A stretch of 64,000 nt of DNA from the NCBI RefSeq assembly GCF_014196515.1, contig NZ_JACIDV010000014.1:62001-126000 (forward strand), given 5' to 3'. Position 1 is the first letter of the stretch, and each line of letters begins with the position of its first letter. This DNA comes from Rhizobium skierniewicense (GTDB lineage: Bacteria; Pseudomonadota; Alphaproteobacteria; Rhizobiales; Rhizobiaceae). Both the position numbers and the translations under genes were made by a program. Shown here piece by piece: positions 17,426 to 27,330 of the stretch. The notes beneath the pieces were generated by a model. That model saw only the letters and a program-made list of their open reading frames with translations, had not been told where the DNA came from and made no database searches.

Positions 17426-18513
17426 TAGCCGTCCTCCTGATGAAGCAGAATAGTCGCCCCCAATGCCAACGCTACGACGACTGGAACCCAGACCGCAACG
17501 AAGGGAGGAACAACACCGCTACTCCCGAATGCCCTTACGAGCACGGTTACTACATAAAGCACGAAGCCGGAAACGATTCCACCCAGAATCACTGAGCGGG
17601 ATTGTGCAAACCGGCTGAACTTTAATGAAACAGTCGCGGCGATCAAGGTCATCGCCACGAGAAGAAAAGGCATGGACAACAGGAAGTGGTACTGTGTCTC
17701 CAGCGCTTTCGAAGAAATACCGAAGGACTGAGCGACGTCTATCTTGTGAGAAAGATCAAAGAAAGCAACGGTTTCGGGCTGTGTCAGGCGTTCCTGAACG
17801 AATTCCTGTCTCAGATTGGTACTGATCCGCGTGGACGCTTCCCGGGTTGGAACATGACCCGGTCTGATCTCTGCGACGTTGTTAAGAAGCCAGTAACCAT
17901 CTTCCAACTTAGCCGACTGTGCGTCCTGGCGCAGAAGGATATTCCCATTCTGGTCGAGGTGCACTAGCACCACATCCTTGAGAAGGGTACCGTTTTCTTC
18001 AAAGCTCTTGGCGCCAATGATCGTGTCTTGTCCGCCGCTGCTTTGGCGCAGCCATGGCAAAACCTGCTGCTCGCGAGACGGACCACCCTCATTACGCCAT
18101 CCCGCTTCGACGGAAAGCGATTTGCTTTCACCCCAGGCAGCAATGGGGTTGAGGACCAGGATGGACAGGACACCAAGAAGAATGGCACCGCCCACGAATG
18201 GCAAAATGAACTGCCAGGCCGAGATCCCGGCTGCCCGCGTGACAACCAACTCGTAGCGACGATTGAGCGAGATCAGTGTGGTCATGCCCACGAAAAGGGC
18301 GATGAAGGGAACCGTCTGTTGAAGAATGAGCGGGAGGCGCAGCGCCGTCAGGCCCAGAGCCGCGGGTACGGAATATCCCGGCAGGCCAGACATGCGTCGG
18401 GCCGTCTCGCTGAAGTCGGCAAGAAAGATAATGGCCGATACGCCCAGCAGGAACCAGAAGGTTGTCATCGCGTAACGTCGCAGAAAATAACGGGAGAGAG
18501 TTCCAAACATCAT
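17425..18513 (-). CDS. lptG: LPS export ABC transporter permease LptG
   Basis: LptG pairs with LptF and the ATPase LptB to extract LPS from the inner membrane. The 362-residue protein has three N-terminal and three C-terminal spans around a periplasmic jellyroll domain. It carries YFLRRYAMTTFWFLLGV at the start and the conserved LIAATVSLKFSR loop in the C-terminal half. The ATG at 18513 forms an ATGA overlap with the lptF stop. Confidence 0.95.
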   Translation of the reverse strand: MMFGTLSRYFLRRYAMTTFWFLLGVSAIIFLADFSETARRMSGLPGYSVPAALGLTALRLPLILQQTVPFIALFVGMTTLISLNRRYELVVTRAAGISAWQFILPFVGGAILLGVLSILVLNPIAAWGESKSLSVEAGWRNEGGPSREQQVLPWLRQSSGGQDTIIGAKSFEENGTLLKDVVLVHLDQNGNILLRQDAQSAKLEDGYWLLNNVAEIRPGHVPTREASTRISTNLRQEFVQERLTQPETVAFFDLSHKIDVAQSFGISSKALETQYHFLLSMPFLLVAMTLIAATVSLKFSRFAQSRSVILGGIVSGFVLYVVTVLVRAFGSSGVVPPFVAVWVPVVVALALGATILLHQEDG

Positions 18514-19679
18514 GCGCCTTGACCTCCCGAACCGGAAGCTTTGGATGATAACGAACGCTTCTGCAGGTTATGAACAGCATTGCTGAAAGCACGGGGCATG
18601 CGCAGTTTTTGGCCGGTCATCAAAAGGAAGGCCGCTATACCGCCGCTTACCACCGGCACGGCATAAACCAGCGGAATGAAGGCAGCACTCTGCTTGACCT
18701 GATTGGTGAAGTAAAAACCGAGCCAGCGGAGCATGAATGCTGTGAGGAGCGCCGCAACCATCGGATGCAGACGCGCCTCCCGGTGAGAGCGTGCATCAGC
18801 GGCAACCACAAGCGAAATCAGCGCGAAAACGAACGGGAACATCCAGTCCACGAGACGTCTATGCAGTTCCGACTGAAAACCGCCCGGCGCTTTTTTGTAG
18901 CTTTCCACCGTCTCATCTGGCGAGAGCAGGAAAGCCAGGCTCGCATCGCTTGAAGAGATTGAGGGCTCGTTGTTGTCTTTTTCGGACATTGTCGAGAGGT
19001 CGAAAGCGTAGGACAGGAATTTGACAACGGAGACTTTTCCATCCGGCGTCTTTTGCTGCACTTCGCCATCCCGCATGGTCAAGGACGTGCCGCCTTCATC
19101 GATCATGCCTTCCTTGGCATAATAGATGAGGTCGTAATTGGGGTCGCGACGGTCAGCGACGAACAGGCCGCGCAGAATACGCCCCTGACGTTCGCCGATC
19201 TGCACGTAGAGGCCGTCCTGAATCGTACGGAACGTCTTTTCTTCGATAACCGAGGATAAAAGGTCTGCGTAGGCAGCGGCAACCATCTGTCGTGCTGCGG
19301 TCCGGGCGGGTGGTTCGGCAAAATTCGTGATTCCGAACGAGACGAGGCTAAGGACCGTGCCGAGAATCAGGATGGGCTTGCAAATGATCCAGCGTGAAGC
19401 GCCCGATGCATCGATAATGGCCAATTCCGAGTCGGTGTTCATTGCCGTCAGCGTCTGCGTAATGGCGATGACCAGCGCAAACGGAAGGACGACGGGAATG
19501 AGCGTTGGCAACAACATCGTCGCCAAAGTAATGAAAGAGCCCATGGACTGGCCGGTATCCGTGACGAGATTGATTCGCTGAAGAACCTGAATCGTCCAGA
19601 TGATGGCTAGAACAGGCAGTAGCGCGACCAGAAACATCTGCGTCGTGCGTCGCAATATGTATCGTTCAAGAAGCGTCAT
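18510..19679 (-). CDS. lptF: LPS export ABC transporter permease LptF
   Basis: This is the partner permease of LptG, 389 residues, with the same three-plus-three membrane topology and a periplasmic domain. Family features are LLERYILRRTTQMFLVALL, the coupling segment ELAIIDASGASRW and the C-terminal LHRRLVDWMFPFVFALI. The tail (about 40 residues) is polar. It is the first gene of lptF-lptG-lptD and is divergent from pepA across about 275 bp. A GTTCCC/GGGAAC inverted repeat lies near 19712-19728 in that gap. Confidence 0.94.
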   Translation of the reverse strand: MTLLERYILRRTTQMFLVALLPVLAIIWTIQVLQRINLVTDTGQSMGSFITLATMLLPTLIPVVLPFALVIAITQTLTAMNTDSELAIIDASGASRWIICKPILILGTVLSLVSFGITNFAEPPARTAARQMVAAAYADLLSSVIEEKTFRTIQDGLYVQIGERQGRILRGLFVADRRDPNYDLIYYAKEGMIDEGGTSLTMRDGEVQQKTPDGKVSVVKFLSYAFDLSTMSEKDNNEPSISSSDASLAFLLSPDETVESYKKAPGGFQSELHRRLVDWMFPFVFALISLVVAADARSHREARLHPMVAALLTAFMLRWLGFYFTNQVKQSAAFIPLVYAVPVVSGGIAAFLLMTGQKLRMPRAFSNAVHNLQKRSLSSKASGSGGQGA

Positions 19680-19954
19680 TCAGTCCCTGATGCCGTAATC
19701 GCAATGCATGTTCCCCCCGCGGGAACTGCTCTTATCTAGCTGTAACAATCGCGGATGGCGACTCCGCACCGCACACAAATCTGTCTTGTGCGATAATTTT
19801 TCTGCAGCCTGTGTCTTTTTGTTAAGGGCGATTTTTGCTGTCCTTCCATGAGTGATTCACAAAATTGACACCACACAGGCCGATTGCAGGGTTGCGCTGA
19901 CGCCGTAAAAGGCCATGATCCGGCGTTTCCTGAAATACACTGATGAGCGAGAAG

Positions 19955-21445
19955 ATGTCCGCCAAATTCGATATATCCTTTGCCAATTCCGCTTCCCTTG
20001 AAAATGCCAGCGCTGTTCTGCTGCAGGTATCGGGCGAAAATGCGCCCGCTGGCCAGGCGCAGGTCGATCCTGCCGGCGTCCTTGTGAAAGCTGCCAAAGT
20101 TTCCGGTTTCGCCGCCAAGGCGATGAGCGTTCTGGACGTACTGGCGCCGCAGGGGTCCGAAGCCGACAGAATCGTCGTCATCGGGCTCGGTAAGCCGGCC
20201 AAGCTGACGGCGCATGACTGGCTGCGCGCCGGTGGAACGGCTGCTGCGCAGTTCAAGAAGGCCGAAAAGGTCGTCATCCATCTGGACGCGATGGGCATCG
20301 AAGTCGATGGCAAGGCGGCAGCCGACTTCGCGCTGGGCCTTCTGTTGCGCGCCTATAGCTTCGATACCTACAAGACGAAAAAGAAGTCCGACGACGACAA
20401 GACGCCGAAAAGCGTCGACGTCACCATCGTGACGGCGGTTCATGATGACGCGAAAAAGGCGTTTGAGACAGCCGAAGCCGAAGCCCAGGGCGTTATTCTG
20501 GCGCGTGACCTCGTCAACCTGCCGCCAAACGTTCTTGGTCCGGTGGAATTTGCCGAAAAGGCGGAAGAGTTGAAGAAGCTCGGCGTCGAGGTTGAAATCC
20601 TTGGCGAAAAGGAAATGAAGAAGCTGGGCATGGGGGCGCTTCTGGGCGTCGCCCAAGGGTCCGTCCGCCCGCCACGCCTCGCCATCATGCAGTGGAAGGG
20701 CGGCGCCAAGAAAGATGAGCCGATTGCCTTTGTCGGCAAGGGCGTGGTTTTCGACACGGGCGGCATTTCGCTGAAGCCCGGTGCGGGCATGGAAGACATG
20801 AAGGGCGACATGGGAGGTGCAGCCGCCGTGACGGGCCTCATGCACACGCTGGCGGCACGCAAGGCGAAGGCAAATGTCATCGGTGTTATAGGTCTTGTGG
20901 AAAACATGCCGGATGGCAATGCGCAGCGGCCGGGCGATATCGTCACTTCCATGTCCGGCCAGACCATCGAAATTATCAACACCGACGCCGAAGGCCGCCT
21001 CGTGCTGGCGGATGCGCTCTGGTATACCAATGATCGCTTCAAGCCGAAGTTCATGATCAATCTGGCAACACTGACAGGCGCTATTACCGTCGCATTGGGC
21101 AATCTCCAGGCAGGACTGTTCTGCAATGATGACGAGTTGGCCGACCGCTTGACGCGCGCGGGTAACACGACACAGGAAAAGCTCTGGCGCATGCCGCTCG
21201 GCAAGGAATACGACAAGATCATCGATTCCAAATTTGCCGATATGAAGAACAGTTCCGGTCGGCTTGCTGGTTCCGTCACCGCCGCACAGTTCCTCAAACG
21301 CTTCGTTGGCGACACGCCATGGGCGCATCTGGACATCGCCGGAACCGCCATGGGCTCACCGCTCAACGAGATCAACCAGTCCTGGGGCTCCGGTTACGGT
21401 GTGCGCCTGCTGAACGAACTCGTTCGCGCCCATTACGAGGATTGA
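19955..21445 (+). CDS. pepA: Leucyl aminopeptidase (M17)
   Basis: PepA is a cytosolic, hexameric two-metal aminopeptidase that removes N-terminal residues from peptides. The protein (496 residues from 19955) has the variable N-terminal domain and an M17 catalytic domain with [27 protein letters not shown] and the signature [14 protein letters not shown]. The ATG at 19955 and one at 19943 are both possible; neither has a strong ribosome binding site. In E. coli PepA also binds DNA (xer sites, carAB), which cannot be inferred here. It is followed by holC after 32 bp. Confidence 0.95.
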   Translation: MSAKFDISFANSASLENASAVLLQVSGENAPAGQAQVDPAGVLVKAAKVSGFAAKAMSVLDVLAPQGSEADRIVVIGLGKPAKLTAHDWLRAGGTAAAQFKKAEKVVIHLDAMGIEVDGKAAADFALGLLLRAYSFDTYKTKKKSDDDKTPKSVDVTIVTAVHDDAKKAFETAEAEAQGVILARDLVNLPPNVLGPVEFAEKAEELKKLGVEVEILGEKEMKKLGMGALLGVAQGSVRPPRLAIMQWKGGAKKDEPIAFVGKGVVFDTGGISLKPGAGMEDMKGDMGGAAAVTGLMHTLAARKAKANVIGVIGLVENMPDGNAQRPGDIVTSMSGQTIEIINTDAEGRLVLADALWYTNDRFKPKFMINLATLTGAITVALGNLQAGLFCNDDELADRLTRAGNTTQEKLWRMPLGKEYDKIIDSKFADMKNSSGRLAGSVTAAQFLKRFVGDTPWAHLDIAGTAMGSPLNEINQSWGSGYGVRLLNELVRAHYED

Positions 21446-21477
21446 TCATTGGCGGGCAAAACGCGACTGGCAGGCCG

Positions 21478-21927
21478 ATGACGGAGATCCTGTTTTACCA
21501 TCTGACCGAATCGAAGCTGGAAGACGCTTTGCCACCGCTTCTTGAAAAGTCACTGGAGCGCGGCTGGAAAGTCGCGGTCCAGACAGCGACTGAGGAGCGT
21601 CGGGATGTGCTCGATGTGCATCTGTGGACATTTCGCGACGACAGTTTCATGCCGCATAGCAGCGACCTCTCTGAAACAGCCGCTGAACAGCCCGTTCTGC
21701 TGACCGCATCCGGCGAAAATCGCAACGCTGCCAACGTTCGCTTTATCGTAGACGGAGCGGAGCCACCTCCGATCGACGGCTATGAGCGCGTCGTGTTCAT
21801 GTTCGACGGTTATGACGCCGCGCAACTGGATGGCGCGCGCGGCCAGTGGAAAAAGATGAAAGGCGAGGGGCATACGCTGACCTATTGGCAGCAATCGCCG
21901 GAAGGACGCTGGCAGAAAAAGGCTTGA
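21478..21927 (+). CDS. holC: DNA polymerase III subunit chi
   Basis: The chi subunit links the clamp loader to SSB on the lagging strand. The 149-residue protein starts MTEILFYHLTESKLEDALPP and has the chi core KSLERGWKVAVQ, DVHLWTFRDDSFMPH and VVFMFDGYD. The start ATG lies in the sequence GGCCGATG just after pepA; weak spacing suggests coupling to pepA. A bidirectional terminator follows at 21971-21999. Confidence 0.93.
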   Translation: MTEILFYHLTESKLEDALPPLLEKSLERGWKVAVQTATEERRDVLDVHLWTFRDDSFMPHSSDLSETAAEQPVLLTASGENRNAANVRFIVDGAEPPPIDGYERVVFMFDGYDAAQLDGARGQWKKMKGEGHTLTYWQQSPEGRWQKKA

Positions 21928-21970
21928 GGGCCAAGGTTTTACGCGAGGATTCCTCTACTTGACGATCACA

Positions 21971-21999
21971 AAAATGGCCGGGTCATCCCCGGCCATTTC
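21971..21999. terminator. Bidirectional terminator between holC and gcd
   Basis: Perfect 11-bp arms AAATGGCCGGG (21972-21982) and CCCGGCCATTT (21988-21998) enclose a 5-nt loop, with A-rich sequence on the left and T-rich sequence (CCATTTTC) on the right. It can serve holC on the plus strand and gcd, which ends at 22022, on the minus strand. Confidence 0.75.
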
Positions 22000-22021
22000 C
22001 ATTTTCAGATAATGCGTGGCC

Positions 22022-24457
22022 TCACTTCTGGCCCGGCAAAGCATAGGCGATGACATAATCGCCACGATCGGGAGATTGCCGGGCACCACCGGCGGAAATC
22101 ACCACATATTGCTTGCCGGTTTTCGGCGACTTGTAGCTCATCGGGCCGCCTTGGCTGCCGACCGGCAGGCGGGCTTTCCAGACTTCTTCACCGGTCGCCG
22201 TGCTGAAGGCGCGCAGATAATAATCTTGGGTGCCCGCGATGAAGACGAGACCGCCTTGCGTGGTCATCGTGCCACCCAGCGTCGGCATGCCCACGGGGAT
22301 GGGGAGACCCATCTTGATGCCGAGCGGACCGGTGTCCTGCACCGTGCCGACAGGAACCTGCCAGTTGATCTTCTGCGTCTTCATGTTGATGGCGGTCAGC
22401 GTGCCGAACGGAGGCTTCTGGCAGGGAATGCCGAGTGCCGAGAGAAAGCGGTTTTTGTTGACCGCATAGGGCGTGCCCTTCATCGGCACCAGACCCATGA
22501 CCGTGTTGGTGGCTTCGGAACCGCTGTTGACGGCCGTCGTGGGTGCCGCTTCCTGCATCTGGATCCACAAGCCCAGGCGCATGTCGTTGACGAAGATCGT
22601 GTCGGTGTTGGGATCGATGGAAATACCGCCCCAGTTCATGCCGCCGAGAGACCCTGGGAAGTTGAGCGCTAGATCTGTTCCGGGAACGGTGTAGACACCG
22701 TCATAGCGCATGCCCCTGAAGGCAACGCGGCACAGAAGCTGGTCGAACGGTGTTGCGCCCCACATATCGCTCTCGGTCAGCGTCTGAGCACCGATCTGCG
22801 GCATGCCGACGGAAAGCTTCTGCGTTGGGGCATAGGGCTCGTTGGGGATGTTACCGGGCTTGACGGGAATGTCCTTAACCTCTGTCAACGGCTTGCCCGT
22901 CGCGCGGTCAAGCACATAGAGCTGACCAGCCTTGGTGCCGAATACCAGCGCCGGAACGGTCGAGCCATCTGCCTTGGGGAAGTCGATGAAGCTTGGTTGC
23001 ATCGGCACGTCGAAGTCCCAGAGGTCGTTGTGAACCGTCTGGTAGACCCACTTTTCACGGCCCGTTGTGGCATCGAGTGCCAGCATGGAGGCGCCGTATT
23101 TGTGGTCGAGTTCTGTCCGGGTCGCACCGTAGAGATCAACCGAAGGGCTGCCAACCGGCATGAACACGGTGTTGGACGCAGCGTCATAGGACATCGAGGC
23201 CCAGACATTGGGTGTCGAGCGTGTATAGGTCTGGCCTGGAGGCGGCATGAGGGTGATGTCGGGATTGCCCGGATCGAACGCCCAGCGTAGCTGCCCGGTG
23301 ATGACATCAAAACCGCGCATGACGCCGCCCGGCATATCCACCTGTACATTGTCGGCGATCCGTCCGCCGATCACGACGGTTGTGCCAGCCAGTGTCGGTG
23401 CCGATGTCAGAACATAGCTCGGGTCTGGCGCGTTGCCGAGACCTTCCTTGAGGTTGACACGGCCATTGGTGCCGAAGTCAGGGCAGAATGCACCCGTGTC
23501 GGCATCGAGAGCGATCAGTTCCGCCGCGATTGTGTTCATCAAAATGCGGCGTTGGCACAGCGCTCCTTCAGCAACGGTTGCTGCGGTGACCGGCGTGGAA
23601 CCAGGCAGACTGGGTTGTTGGACCGGGCGCGTGGCATCGAAATAGGCAAGGCCACGGCAACGCATCCAGACGGACGACTTGGCATTGATCTCGTTCTTCC
23701 AGATTTCCTTGCCGGTATCGGCATCCAGTGCAATTACGTTGTTGTGCGGGGTGCACAAAAACACGCGGTCACCCACCTGCAACGGTGTCTGCTGGTCTTC
23801 GGCACCGCCGCCATTGGGGCTGATGGGTGTATCGCCGGTGTGATAGGTCCAGGCTACCTCGAGATTCTTGACGGTGTCGCGATTGATCTGATCGAGCGCG
23901 ACGAAGCGGCTGCCGCCTGCGGTATTGCCGTAATGTTCCCAGTTTTTCTGTTCGGTTTCAACCGAAACAGGCGTCAGTGCCGGGGCCTCGCCGCTGGCAA
24001 CAACAGTTGGATGCGGCACGAACATGCCGGCCATGCCGGCCGCGGATGCGGCTCCCAGAAGGATCGCCAGAATGAACGAACCGGCATAGGCCGGTGTTTT
24101 TCCGGCTGCGCGGCGCAGCAGCGGAACGGAAAGGGCAACGACAGTCGCGCCAACCGTCAACGCCAGAAGGCGGGAGATCAGCGGCCAGAAGTCAACGCCG
24201 ACTTCCCATAGGGACCAGGCAACGGTGCCGATGAAGACGAGGCCGAATAGCATGGCGCCGGATGGTTTGCGCAAGGCAATGAGCAGACCGCCGAGAACAA
24301 GGGCGATGCCGGAGATGATAAAATAAAGGCTGCCACCTGCCATGGCGAGCTTGGCGCCGAAATAAGTGAAGAAGAGACCCGCAGCGACGAGAACGAGGCC
24401 GAGAAACGCGAGCCATAGTTTTGAAAAAGCGGATAAGGGTTTGGGTTGATCAACCAT
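22022..24457 (-). CDS. gcd: Membrane-bound PQQ-dependent glucose dehydrogenase
   Basis: This 811-residue enzyme oxidises glucose to gluconolactone in the periplasm and passes electrons to ubiquinone. Residues 1-150 contain five membrane spans; the rest is an eight-bladed PQQ propeller (NWEHYGNTAGGSRFVALDQI, NNVIALDADTGKEIWKNE, GALTGLD-like WVYQTVHNDLWDFDVP, GSLGGMNWGGISIDP). The length matches E. coli Gcd (796). The ATG at 24457 follows CAGGAACTCTTG; a TTG one codon upstream is rejected. PQQ synthesis genes are not in the window. In rhizobia this enzyme can acidify the surroundings and solubilise phosphate. Confidence 0.93.
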   Translation of the reverse strand: MVDQPKPLSAFSKLWLAFLGLVLVAAGLFFTYFGAKLAMAGGSLYFIISGIALVLGGLLIALRKPSGAMLFGLVFIGTVAWSLWEVGVDFWPLISRLLALTVGATVVALSVPLLRRAAGKTPAYAGSFILAILLGAASAAGMAGMFVPHPTVVASGEAPALTPVSVETEQKNWEHYGNTAGGSRFVALDQINRDTVKNLEVAWTYHTGDTPISPNGGGAEDQQTPLQVGDRVFLCTPHNNVIALDADTGKEIWKNEINAKSSVWMRCRGLAYFDATRPVQQPSLPGSTPVTAATVAEGALCQRRILMNTIAAELIALDADTGAFCPDFGTNGRVNLKEGLGNAPDPSYVLTSAPTLAGTTVVIGGRIADNVQVDMPGGVMRGFDVITGQLRWAFDPGNPDITLMPPPGQTYTRSTPNVWASMSYDAASNTVFMPVGSPSVDLYGATRTELDHKYGASMLALDATTGREKWVYQTVHNDLWDFDVPMQPSFIDFPKADGSTVPALVFGTKAGQLYVLDRATGKPLTEVKDIPVKPGNIPNEPYAPTQKLSVGMPQIGAQTLTESDMWGATPFDQLLCRVAFRGMRYDGVYTVPGTDLALNFPGSLGGMNWGGISIDPNTDTIFVNDMRLGLWIQMQEAAPTTAVNSGSEATNTVMGLVPMKGTPYAVNKNRFLSALGIPCQKPPFGTLTAINMKTQKINWQVPVGTVQDTGPLGIKMGLPIPVGMPTLGGTMTTQGGLVFIAGTQDYYLRAFSTATGEEVWKARLPVGSQGGPMSYKSPKTGKQYVVISAGGARQSPDRGDYVIAYALPGQK

Positions 24458-24475
24458 CAAGAGTTCCTGACTGTT

Positions 24476-24604
24476 TTAAATTTGGCAGTCAGACGAAACG
24501 CCCTCAGGCTCCTGGCGAGCAGAAGAGGCCCCGTGCTGACAGATGACACGGAGTCTTGAGGCCGCATAGGGCTGCGGTGCGATGCTGAAAAATACACGCT
24601 CCAT
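24476..24604 (-). CDS. Possible 42-residue leader peptide upstream of gcd
   Basis: The minus strand has an ATG at 24602-24604 preceded by GGAG at 8 nt, a better ribosome binding site than gcd itself has, and an ORF that stops 18 bp before the gcd start. The peptide (MERVFFSIAPQPYAASRLRV at its start) resembles nothing I know and is not PqqA-like. It may be a regulatory leader or chance. Confidence 0.25.
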   Translation of the reverse strand: MERVFFSIAPQPYAASRLRVICQHGASSARQEPEGVSSDCQI

Positions 24605-25076
24605 GAGTGCTCTCCGCATTGGACGATATCACTACGCCAGACGGGGCCTTCATGGCATTCAGGCGGCGACATCCCATCAAGATCCGAGTTCCCCTCGCAA
24701 CCCCACTCCTCCAACGGATTGGTACGGGTGTATTTGGCTGGCGCCAACCAGTGCGTGAATACGCCGCCCCGCTGATGTTCACAAGCTGGAAAATACCAAC
24801 TCCGGTGTGAAAAGGCGGACACTATCGATTCTTATGGTTGATTTTCTTTCGCTTCACTTTTTTTTGAAGTGGAGCATCAATACGAGTGAGGGTTGTGAGA
24901 AAAAACCGGTCTACAAGCTGCAACTTCAAGCGAGTCGGACGGCGAAGGCGCGACGCAAGATTGGATTGAGAACCACATCAGCCGTTATTCAAGGTTGTTC
25001 TAATGTGGCGCGCTAATAAAAACGCTATATGCAGCGATAGGTTCGCGGTGCATTGCATAGAAATGAGGAGATCGAC
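24605..25076. other. Intergenic region between gcd leader and the GGDEF gene
   Basis: This 470-bp stretch holds no ORF with a ribosome binding site or recognisable product. One inverted repeat is visible around 24850-24875 (GCTTCACTT and AAGTGGAGC, 9 bp with one G-T pair, T-rich loop). Promoters for gcd (minus) and the diguanylate cyclase (plus) must lie here, but none is clear. No known riboswitch class was recognised. Confidence 0.4.
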
Positions 25077-26099
25077 ATGGGTCAATCCGTACCGTGGCCT
25101 GCAAATGAAACTGAGCGTCTTGTGGGCGTGCGTTCCATTCTCGGATCGGGCCCGACGCCGGAACTGGCTGCTCTCTCCGAGCTTGCCAAGGGCGTGTTTG
25201 AAACCTCGCGTGCTGCGGTTCATATCGTTGACGAGGACTGGCTGCACATCGCGCATCAAGCGGGTATTCAAGTGGTCGAATGCCCCCGGGACATTTCCAT
25301 CTGCACAAGGGTGGTGCTTTCCAACGACGTGCTGGTGGTTCCCGATCTGAGTGCTCACCCGGAATTGTCTGCTTTTCCCTATGTTCAAGGGGGCCAGAAG
25401 TTCCGTTTCTATGCCGGAGCACCCATCGAGCTGGAGCCTGGACTGATTGTCGGAGCATTTTGTATTCTCGATACATCTCCGCGCCAGCTACAACCGGGCG
25501 AAATCGCCAGCCTGAAGCGTTTCGCTGTCCTGGCCGGCGCCTTGCTTCGACTGCAAAAAGCCAATTTCACCATGAGCCTTGCAGAACGCGCCTTGCGGGA
25601 TGCCGCCATGACCGATCCGCTGACGGGGTTCTACAATCGCGAGGCTTTGAGTGCGCTGGTGGATTCGCAGATGTATGCAGCGCTGCAGTCCAACGAAACC
25701 TTTGGCGCTCTCTATCTGGATATGGATGGTTTCAAGGCGATCAACGATACGCTCGGCCATAGTGTTGGAGACCGCGTTCTTCACGAGGCTGCAAATCGCA
25801 TCCGCAATGTGATCAGGTCCGAAGACATTGCCGTGCGCATGGGTGGAGACGAGTTTGCCGTCTTTGTTCCCAGGCCAGCCCGGTCACATGACCTTTCAAC
25901 GCTGGCCGAGCGCCTGCTTGAAGCGTTTCGTCATCCGTTCAACATCGATGGTCGGTTGGTGCATGCGCCGCTCAGCATCGGTGGCGCCATTGCTCCGCAG
26001 GCGGGCAGCGATCGCCTTTCGCTGTTGCAGAGCGTCGATGAAGCCTTGTATCAGGCCAAGAAAGAAGGGCGCGACCGTTTCGTCAATCGCGCCTTGTAA
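25077..26099 (+). CDS. GAF-GGDEF diguanylate cyclase
   Basis: This 340-residue soluble protein has an N-terminal GAF-type sensor domain (about residues 15-165, VHIVDEDWLHIAHQAGI, FYAGAPIEL, GAFCILD) and a C-terminal GGDEF domain. The active-site motif GGDEF (256-260) is intact and an inhibitory-site RSED (247-250) stands exactly five residues upstream. It should therefore make cyclic di-GMP with product feedback. DPLTGFYNRE marks the domain start. GAGGAG at 7 nt supports the ATG at 25077. It converges on the galactose dehydrogenase gene with 6 bp between stops. Confidence 0.93.
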   Translation: MGQSVPWPANETERLVGVRSILGSGPTPELAALSELAKGVFETSRAAVHIVDEDWLHIAHQAGIQVVECPRDISICTRVVLSNDVLVVPDLSAHPELSAFPYVQGGQKFRFYAGAPIELEPGLIVGAFCILDTSPRQLQPGEIASLKRFAVLAGALLRLQKANFTMSLAERALRDAAMTDPLTGFYNREALSALVDSQMYAALQSNETFGALYLDMDGFKAINDTLGHSVGDRVLHEAANRIRNVIRSEDIAVRMGGDEFAVFVPRPARSHDLSTLAERLLEAFRHPFNIDGRLVHAPLSIGGAIAPQAGSDRLSLLQSVDEALYQAKKEGRDRFVNRAL

Positions 26100-26105
26100 A
26101 TGTGG

Positions 26106-27032
26106 TCAGTCGAAGAACGAATCGACGAACTTGTGACGACCGAGCAGGAATGCGTCGGCGACATGCATCAGCGGTGCAAGATCGACATCTGATGTCTTCG
26201 CCTTGATGATCTCGGCAAAGCGCTCGTAAAGGGCCGGATATTCGCGCTCGGGCTGGACAGGCGTCTGCTCCGCGTTGATGGAGAGCTTCGAACCGCCGTC
26301 GGAAAGAACCATCTGACCAGCCTCCGTTTCAGCCACGATATCCCAGCTTTGCTTGCCTGTCTGCCGCCAGTCGAACTCGGCATGAACAGGCAGTTGCGTC
26401 ACATCCGAAAACTGAATGTCGGCTGCAATCGGCGCATCGCGGTTCTCGGGGAATTCAAGCGTGGCCTTGGTGATGAACAGCGCGCGTGGAAGAATGTGCG
26501 TGATGATCGATAGCGCGTTGATACCCGGATCGAACACGCCAAGGCCGCCTGCCTGCCAGATCCAGTCCTGGTTGGGATGCCAATGACGGACGTCTTCCTT
26601 CCAGATGACGTGAACACTGTTGATTTTCGTGGAGGCCAGGAAGCTCTTGGCGGCTTCGACGGCAGGCGCATAGCGTGAGTGCCAGCTGGCAAACAGCGAA
26701 AGTCCTTTGGAATCCGCCAGCCGAACCAGATCCTGCACTTCAGACAATGTGGCACCCGGTGGTTTTTCGAGAAAGACATGCTTGCCTGCATTCAATGCTG
26801 CGTAAGCCGCTGTATAGCGATATTGCGGTGGCATGCACAGCGATACGGCCTGAACCTCGGGTACGGCTTCGAGCAACGCTTCGATGGTGCCATAGGATGC
26901 GACGCCATCCACGGTGCCATGGCGGCTTGCTGTGGCAACCAGATCGAAATCCGGATTGGCCGCAATGGCCGGAAGGTGCTGATCGCGAACAATTTTGCCG
27001 ACGCCGACGATAGCGAGCTTGGTAGCTGACAT
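26106..27032 (-). CDS. D-galactose (L-arabinose) 1-dehydrogenase, Gfo/Idh/MocA family
   Basis: The 308-residue protein closely resembles L-arabinose/D-galactose 1-dehydrogenase of Azospirillum. It shares the N-terminus LAIVGVGKIVRDQHLPAI, the cofactor-region motif HVFLEKPPGATL with the catalytic lysine, and WKEDVRHWHPNQDWIW and GGLGVFDPGINALSI. It would oxidise the sugar to its lactone with NAD(P)+, the first step of non-phosphorylative (De Ley-Doudoroff type) catabolism. I chose the ATG at 27030-27032; the longer upstream ORF is unconserved. No other galactose or arabinose genes are adjacent. Confidence 0.9.
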   Translation of the reverse strand: MSATKLAIVGVGKIVRDQHLPAIAANPDFDLVATASRHGTVDGVASYGTIEALLEAVPEVQAVSLCMPPQYRYTAAYAALNAGKHVFLEKPPGATLSEVQDLVRLADSKGLSLFASWHSRYAPAVEAAKSFLASTKINSVHVIWKEDVRHWHPNQDWIWQAGGLGVFDPGINALSIITHILPRALFITKATLEFPENRDAPIAADIQFSDVTQLPVHAEFDWRQTGKQSWDIVAETEAGQMVLSDGGSKLSINAEQTPVQPEREYPALYERFAEIIKAKTSDVDLAPLMHVADAFLLGRHKFVDSFFD

Positions 27033-27330
27033 GAAAGAAATCCGTTTGGCTGATTCAGTGAGGAAGGCTTGATCCGTGCCTTTGTAACAGAAACCCGGTA
27101 GGCGGCAAGCCGACACCGGGAGGTGCATTGTCGGAATTTGTCGCGGTGAAGGAGCCGCATTTGGTCCTGGCTTCCCGCAAATTCGAGTTGGTGTTGCTGC
27201 ACGTTTTGCCCGAAGGGAATGCGGCTTTTCCAAACCCTGATCGATCACTTTTTTTCGGCCGGACATGAGCAATGTTCTAAGTGGTTGAATCGTAGAGCGT
27301 TATTTATAACTGCAACCAAAAAGTGTTAAC

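Noticed and set aside
19736-21328. 530-codon minus-strand ORF antisense to pepA
   Set aside because: It is a shadow of the M17 peptidase gene, has no ribosome binding site at its start and its composition is that of a reversed coding strand.
24530-24830. Riboswitch upstream of gcd
   Set aside because: The segment was compared by eye with alphaproteobacterial motifs (SAM-II, speF, ykkC types, cobalamin box) and none fits; only weak local stems are visible.
24807-25016. 69-codon plus-strand ORF before the GGDEF gene
   Set aside because: It starts at a GTG without a ribosome binding site, has unremarkable composition and does not resemble any protein; treated as non-coding.
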